From positions 1-64,000 of the forward strand of contig NZ_WQKZ01000004.1 of assembly GCF_009755225.1 (NCBI RefSeq): 64,000 nt of DNA, read 5' to 3'. The notes under the pieces were generated by a model. That model ran no database searches, had not been told where the DNA came from, and worked only from the letters and a program-made list of their open reading frames with translations. The position numbers and the translations under genes are program-made. The first letter of the stretch is position 1. Every line of letters starts with the position of its first letter. Shown piece after piece: positions 59,935 to 64,000 of this stretch. The stretch is from Hymenobacter ginkgonis (lineage in GTDB: Bacteria; Bacteroidota; Bacteroidia; Cytophagales; Hymenobacteraceae).

Positions 59935-60090
59935 TGAGAACAGTGGGCAGTGCCCAAGTAATAGCAAAGGTCGAGTACCCATTAACTAGCTGTCAATAGC
60001 ATAAACATGCTATGCCCGGCAGCACTTTTCCAGGCTAGTACCGACTCTAAACCGAGCGTAGCAATGCCTTTTTGCGTTGCTATTTTTTAA
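59935..60090 (+). ncRNA. Candidate small RNA with two hairpins and an intrinsic terminator (weak)
   Basis: This stretch of the 343-nt gap between tpiA and the TspO-like gene has no open frame. It contains ATAGCAT/ATGCTAT (59996-60013 region) and ends in GTAGCAATGC pairing with GCGTTGCTAT, followed by TTTTTT (60058-60088). The terminator points along the plus strand, although both flanking genes are on the minus strand, so it does not belong to either. No convincing promoter was found. Confidence 0.25.
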
Positions 60091-60117
60091 GAACTGCGGC
60101 AAGCGGCACCCTACCCC

Positions 60118-60906
60118 CTACCCCATCTGCGGGCGCGGCTGCCGCTGGCGCGACCAAATGGCCAGCACTGCGCCTACGCCCAGCGCCACGGCTGCCCCGA
60201 GCGCCGTAGTGGCCAAGTGAGGGGCCGCTCCGCGCTGCGCGGCCCACGTACCCACCAGCCCCCAAGCCAGGGGGAGGGGTAGCAACGCATCGTGCCCGCG
60301 CCAAGCTAGTGCCGTGCCCAGGCCGGCCGCTACTACCACCAGCGCGTGGCTGCCGAGCAGGTTGGCGTCGGCGGGCCATTGCACCCCAGCCGCGTCGCGA
60401 AGCCCAAAAATCACGTTCAGCACCGTGGCCAGCATTATCCAGCCCAGGTATAAACTCAGGAACCAAGTAGGCCAGGCGGGTGCTTGGCCAGCTAGCACCA
60501 GTGGCCGGCTGCGGGCATAAGCCACGGCCAACAGCCCCAAAATGGCCAGCATCACCACCAAGCTTGGGCCGATGAGTTCGTAGCTGAATACCAGTGTCCA
60601 GGCGGTGGTAGCCAGCACAGCCAGCGCGAGTACCGGCGTGAGGCGGGCTACTAGCCGCGAGAACCGCTGGGCGGGTAGCAACTGCCACACCGTGTAGGCC
60701 ACGAGCCCCGCGAAAATGACGCCCCAGATGCTAAACGCATACCCCGCCGGTGTGAGTAGCGTGGGATGCCGCGCCGACATGGCGCCATTGCTGAGTGCGC
60801 CCGCAGGCGGGTGGACATTATATAAATAGTTGACGTAGAGGCAGCCTGCTACGGCTGCTGGCAGCAGCCAGCGCCAGAAGCGACTGGCAGAAGTGGACGT
60901 TTCCAT
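60118..60906 (-). CDS. TspO/MBR-like tryptophan-rich membrane protein
   Basis: Membrane protein of 262 residues with about seven spans. LTPAGYAFSIWGVIFAGLVAY with the aromatic cluster and the later YLGWIMLATVLNVIF are characteristic of the tryptophan-rich sensory protein group. It is longer than the canonical five-helix TspO, as in many Bacteroidota and plants. Canonical TspO binds porphyrins; ligand and role here are unknown. It lies downstream of cysK on the same strand, beyond a terminator. Confidence 0.8.
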   Translation of the reverse strand: METSTSASRFWRWLLPAAVAGCLYVNYLYNVHPPAGALSNGAMSARHPTLLTPAGYAFSIWGVIFAGLVAYTVWQLLPAQRFSRLVARLTPVLALAVLATTAWTLVFSYELIGPSLVVMLAILGLLAVAYARSRPLVLAGQAPAWPTWFLSLYLGWIMLATVLNVIFGLRDAAGVQWPADANLLGSHALVVVAAGLGTALAWRGHDALLPLPLAWGLVGTWAAQRGAAPHLATTALGAAVALGVGAVLAIWSRQRQPRPQMG

Positions 60907-60928
60907 GCGCTAGCGTACGGTAGAAACC

Positions 60929-60969
60929 AAAAAAACGTCGGGCCCCAGCAAGCTGTGACCCGACGTTTT
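60929..60969. terminator. Terminator of cysK
   Basis: AAAACGTCGGG (60932-60942) pairs with CCCGACGTTTT (60959-60969) with a 16-nt loop. It has A/T runs on both sides; on the minus strand it ends cysK. Confidence 0.85.
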
Positions 60970-60996
60970 CTAATTAAGTAGGCTAGCCGTGGCTCG

Positions 60997-61923
60997 TTAA
61001 ACGAACAAGCCTTCTACCGACAGGTAGCGCTCGCCCGTGTCGTAGCAGAACGTGAGCACTTTGCCACCTTGGGGCACATCGGCCAGCTTTTTGGCTACGG
61101 CCGCCAGGGAAGCGCCCGACGAAATGCCGCACAAAATACCTTCTTCCTGCGCGGCCCGACGGGCCATCTCAAATGCCTCGTCACGCCCTATTTGAATGGT
61201 GCCATCCAAGACTTCGCGGTGCAAATTGTCTGGCACAAAGCCCGCGCCAATGCCCTGTATGGGGTGCGGCCCCGGCGCGCCGCCACTGATGACTGGCGAC
61301 AGCTCGGGCTCTACAGCAAAGGTTTTCATATGCGGAAAGTGCGGCTTGAGTACCTCCGTCACGGCCGTAATGTGCCCCCCCGTGCCTACCCCCGTAATAT
61401 GGAAGTCGAAGCCGCCTTCCGGCGCATCGCGTAAAATTTCCTGGGCTGTCGTTTCGGCGTGCACTTTGATGTTAGCCGCGTTGGAAAACTGCATCGGCAT
61501 CCAAGCGCCGGGCGTGTTGTCTACTATTTCCTGGGCTTTAGCAATGGCACCTTTCATGCCCTGCTCGCGGGGCGTCAGTTCGAGGTTGGCCCCGTAGGCC
61601 GACATCAGGCGGCGACGCTCGATGCTCATGCTCTCGGGCATCACCAGCGTGAGGCGATAACCCTTCACGGCGGCCACCAGGGCCAGCCCTACCCCCGTGT
61701 TGCCCGAGGTAGGCTCCACAATCAGGCTGTCTTTGGTGAGCGTACCATCTTTTTCGGCCTGCTCAATCATGCTCAGCGCAATGCGGTCTTTAATGGAGCC
61801 GCCGGGGTTTTGGCGCTCCAGCTTCACCCATACTTCTACGTCGGGCCGCTCGGCGGCAAAAAGCTTATTTAATTTAACCAGCGGCGTATTGCCGATGACG
61901 TCGAGAATGGAATTGGCTTTCAT
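60997..61923 (-). CDS. cysK: Cysteine synthase A (O-acetylserine sulfhydrylase)
   Basis: PLP enzyme of 308 residues making cysteine from O-acetylserine and sulfide. The PLP lysine is in NPGGSIKDR, the substrate loop is PTSGNTGVGLA, and the phosphate-binding glycines are TGVGTGGHI. GISSGASLAA completes the active site. It follows the serine acetyltransferase gene on the same strand (127 nt apart), so the two cysteine-synthesis steps are linked. Confidence 0.97.
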   Translation of the reverse strand: MKANSILDVIGNTPLVKLNKLFAAERPDVEVWVKLERQNPGGSIKDRIALSMIEQAEKDGTLTKDSLIVEPTSGNTGVGLALVAAVKGYRLTLVMPESMSIERRRLMSAYGANLELTPREQGMKGAIAKAQEIVDNTPGAWMPMQFSNAANIKVHAETTAQEILRDAPEGGFDFHITGVGTGGHITAVTEVLKPHFPHMKTFAVEPELSPVISGGAPGPHPIQGIGAGFVPDNLHREVLDGTIQIGRDEAFEMARRAAQEEGILCGISSGASLAAVAKKLADVPQGGKVLTFCYDTGERYLSVEGLFV

Positions 61924-62050
61924 GGGGTACTGAGTGGGTGAGTAAGTAAGCGAAGAAGAAAATGAGCTAGCGTAAAGAAAAACCTAAACCCTGGCGAGCT
62001 AGCAGCCGGCCGCTGCAGCGAGGCCGGCACTACTTCATTTCTTCCTCGAA

Positions 62051-62893
62051 TTAAATAGAAAACATGAGCTCGCCGGCCGGGTCATCTTGCCGGGCCATGT
62101 GTAGCTGGGCCCGGTGGTATACCCGCGAGTGCGAAGGGACGCTCTCGGTCAGCCACACGTTGCCGCCGATAATGCTGCGGGTGCCAATTACCGTGCTGCC
62201 GCCCAAGATGGTGGCGTTGGCATAAATAACCACGTGGTCCTCGATGGTAGGGTGGCGCTTCAGGCCCTGCAAAGCCTTTGTAACGCTGAGGGCGCCCAGC
62301 GTCACGCCTTGGTATATCTGCACGTGGGCGCCAATTTGAGCCGTTTCGCCAATGACGATGCCCGTGCCGTGGTCGATGCAAAACGCCGGCCCAATGCGCG
62401 CCCCCGGATGAATGTCAATCCCGGTTTCGCGGTGGGCGTACTCGCTTAGCAGGCGCGGTAGGCGCGGCACGCCTCGCAAGTGCAGCGCGTGGGCCAGCCG
62501 GTGCATTGCCGTAGCATAAAACCCTGGATAAGAGCTGATTATTTCGGGCAAACCTTGGGCGGCGGGGTCAGCGGCCAGCGTAGCAGCGGCATCTTGCAGC
62601 AGAGCCCCCCGCAACGCGGGCAACCCGGCAAACAACGCGGCTGCCAATACCGCTGGCGCGGCCGGCAGCCCCGGCACCAAAGTCAGTAGCGCCGCCAGTT
62701 CGGCCCGCAATTGATAAAGAGTGGCCGCTACGGCATCGGTGCTGGCCAGCGGGCGAATAGCCCGCTCTGGAAATAGCACCCCCAGTACTTGCTCGGCTAA
62801 TGCACAGAAGGCAGGCCCAGGTAGGGGGGTAGGCACGGCCGCGTGCGCCCGTGCCAAGTGTTCGGCAAAGTTTTCAGCGACGGCAGTAGACAC
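62051..62893 (-). CDS. cysE: Serine O-acetyltransferase (CysE/EpsC type)
   Basis: Hexapeptide-repeat acetyltransferase of about 280 residues from a GTG at 62893; a TTG at 62932 is an alternative and no ATG exists. The alpha-helical N-terminal domain is Ala/Leu-rich, then the left-handed beta-helix: YAHRETGIDIHPGARIG, DHGTGIVIGETAQIG and GVTLGALSV with catalytic Asp/His. The protein ends MFSI: the terminal isoleucine is the residue that, in studied CysE proteins, inserts into the CysK active site to form the cysteine synthase complex. cysK follows. Confidence 0.93.
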   Translation of the reverse strand: MSTAVAENFAEHLARAHAAVPTPLPGPAFCALAEQVLGVLFPERAIRPLASTDAVAATLYQLRAELAALLTLVPGLPAAPAVLAAALFAGLPALRGALLQDAAATLAADPAAQGLPEIISSYPGFYATAMHRLAHALHLRGVPRLPRLLSEYAHRETGIDIHPGARIGPAFCIDHGTGIVIGETAQIGAHVQIYQGVTLGALSVTKALQGLKRHPTIEDHVVIYANATILGGSTVIGTRSIIGGNVWLTESVPSHSRVYHRAQLHMARQDDPAGELMFSI

Positions 62894-63125
62894 GGTAGAA
62901 TCATGGCTAACGAGTAACAAATCGGCTGGCAAGATAAGAAGCGCCGTGCCAGGCCGGGTGGTATTAACCCCACCCCGCAGCCAAAGGTTTTACCTACTAC
63001 AGCGGCACAACCGCTAGCCTACCCCCCTCGTTAACACAGACGAAGCCAGCCGGAGCAATTCTTCCTTTGGCTGGCCAGTTCTTTCTTAACCACTACCGTA
63101 GCCCGGTATTTTTAGCTTTTTAGTT

Positions 63126-63437
63126 ATGTCTGTTTCCAATATCAATGCCGACTCGGCGCCGCAAGGCACCCAGGGCGAAAAGCAACTGGCCGCCGGCCAC
63201 CACGTAGCCCTGCGCCTCTGGGAAAATGAGCAGCCCAGCGAACCCAAACCCCTCAGCAACCGCCCCTACGAGACTGTAGGCTATGTACTAAAGGGCCGTG
63301 CCGAGCTGCACCTCGAAGGCCAAATAACTACGCTAGAGCCCGGCTCGTCGTACCTAGTGCCCCAAGGTGCCTCGCATACCTACAAGATTTTAGAGACCTT
63401 TTCGGCCATCGAAGCCACTTCGCCTCCGGCCGAATAG
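63126..63437 (+). CDS. Small cupin-domain protein
   Basis: Single-domain cupin of 103 residues. The second cupin motif, PGSSYLVPQGASHTYKI, has the final His, while the first motif (RPYETVGYVLKGRAELHLEG) lacks the usual HxH, so metal binding may be altered. The strand pattern fits a jelly roll. No catalytic role can be assigned. Its 3' end faces a hydrolase gene across a strong hairpin. Confidence 0.82.
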   Translation: MSVSNINADSAPQGTQGEKQLAAGHHVALRLWENEQPSEPKPLSNRPYETVGYVLKGRAELHLEGQITTLEPGSSYLVPQGASHTYKILETFSAIEATSPPAE

Positions 63438-63449
63438 CTCGCCTCATAG

Positions 63450-63520
63450 GAAGGGGGTAGGCCAATGGGCTTAAGCTACCGCAAGCAGCTTAAGCCCATT
63501 GGCCTACCCCCTTCTTTTTA
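63450..63520. terminator. Bidirectional terminator with 28-bp perfect stem
   Basis: 63450-63477 is exactly complementary to 63487-63514 around a 9-nt loop (ACCGCAAGC), followed by TTTTT. Each arm holds the dispersed motif GGGGGTAGG/CCTACCCCC. It serves the converging cupin and hydrolase genes. Confidence 0.9.
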
Positions 63521-64000
63521 GCCTGGCACTACGCGCGTGAAAAAATCTACGGCCCGCCGCTCCGAATAGTAGCTACCATCGGGGCGGCCTTCGGCAAAGC
63601 CTACGTGCCCGCCCGCCGCGGGCGTTTCGAGGTAAAAAAACTCGCTGGCCTCGGCCGTAGCCCGCGGGAAACACGACGGTGTTAAGAATGGGTCATTCAG
63701 GGCATTAACTAGCAAAGTAGGTACGCGAATGCCACGTAAGTATTGCCCGGAAGCCGCGTGCTCGTAGTAGGCATCAGCCGAAGCAAACCCGTGCAGCGGG
63801 GCCGTGTACTGCTCGTCAAACTGCGGAAAGTCGCGCAGGTTTTCCAATTCCGTGAGGTCGAGCTGGCCGGGCAGGTGCGCGGCTTTTACGCGCATCTTTT
63901 GGCGTAGCGAGCCCAAAAAGCGGCGCAGATATACTTGGTTTTGCCAGCGGCTAATCTGCACCGAGCTGGCCTTGAGGTCGGTAGGCACTGAAAACACGGC
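63518..64000 (-). CDS. YheT-like alpha/beta hydrolase (N-terminus beyond window edge)
   Basis: The last 160 residues of a hydrolase whose frame runs off the window; a GTG at 63997 is in frame but is probably internal. Features: FSVPTDLKASS after the nucleophile region, QFDEQYTAPLHGFASADAYYEHA and IRVPTLLVNALNDPFLTP with the catalytic Asp, then GGHVGFAEGRPDG with the catalytic His. This is the C-terminal half of YheT/ABHD1-3-type esterases. The nucleophile serine would lie outside the window. The stop overlaps the T run of the terminator. Confidence 0.85.
   Translation of the reverse strand, partial: AVFSVPTDLKASSVQISRWQNQVYLRRFLGSLRQKMRVKAAHLPGQLDLTELENLRDFPQFDEQYTAPLHGFASADAYYEHAASGQYLRGIRVPTLLVNALNDPFLTPSCFPRATAEASEFFYLETPAAGGHVGFAEGRPDGSYYSERRAVDFFTRVVPG

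Overview
The window is a 64 kb piece of a GC-rich (roughly 58-60% by eye) Bacteroidota chromosome, most likely Hymenobacter or a close relative (Cytophagales, Hymenobacteraceae). Supporting signs are Bacteroidota promoters (TTG or TTTG, about 20 nt, TAnnTTTG), the gene orders tig-clpP-clpX and rpmH-rnpA-ctp, PorT-type outer-membrane proteins, a RemB-like protein and a lipid A/heptose gene set. No phage, insertion sequence, rRNA or CRISPR array was seen. It reads as core chromosome with a few lineage-specific blocks.

Layout. 1-7.5 kb: MFS exporter (cut by the window edge), (p)ppGpp synthetase/hydrolase, tRNA-Leu(TAG), trigger factor, ClpP, ClpX. 7.5-14.7 kb: a signalling block. A membrane transporter-like protein with HEAT-like repeats and a C-terminal cyclic-nucleotide-binding domain faces a four-gene operon of two paralogous membrane histidine kinases, a single-domain receiver and a receiver-adenylate cyclase. 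14.7-23.2 kb: molybdenum block with a MobA-type fusion, MoeA, an FdhF/YdeP-type oxidoreductase, FdhD, an OFA-family transporter and a 48-residue membrane peptide that is probably the transporter's small subunit. 23.2-30.5 kb: LpxB, QueD/PTPS, a BtuC/BtuF pair without an ATPase, HldD, an S41 protease, RnpA and L34. 30.6-41.9 kb: M61 peptidase, TlpA-like thioredoxin, aquaporin, Upp, an acyltransferase-like protein, a RemB-like barrel, an MsbA-like exporter and GmhA. 42-51.7 kb: YifB, PyrD, a PagL-like lipid A deacylase, three tandem PorT-type barrels, an M20 dipeptidase, a GNAT enzyme and PlsY. 51.7-57.6 kb: one 1935-residue exported protein with a polylysine/DPF tail. 57.6-64 kb: PrmA, a small exported protein, TpiA, a TspO-like protein, CysK with CysE, a cupin and a truncated YheT-like hydrolase.

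The genes form several functional themes: envelope and lipid A (lpxB, hldD, gmhA, MsbA-like, PagL-like, PorT and RemB-like barrels), formate/molybdenum metabolism (mobA-like, moeA, oxidoreductase, fdhD, OFA transporter), protein quality control (tig, clpP, clpX, ctp) and a putative cAMP circuit in which the synthase and a possible receptor are adjacent.

The points most worth following up are the kinase/cyclase/cNMP-binding transporter neighbourhood, the giant exported protein, a strongly over-represented heptamer CTACCCC/GGGGTAG spread through genes and spacers, and fused terminator/promoter junctions in the PorT array. All calls were made by reading the sequence and translations; no database search was run.
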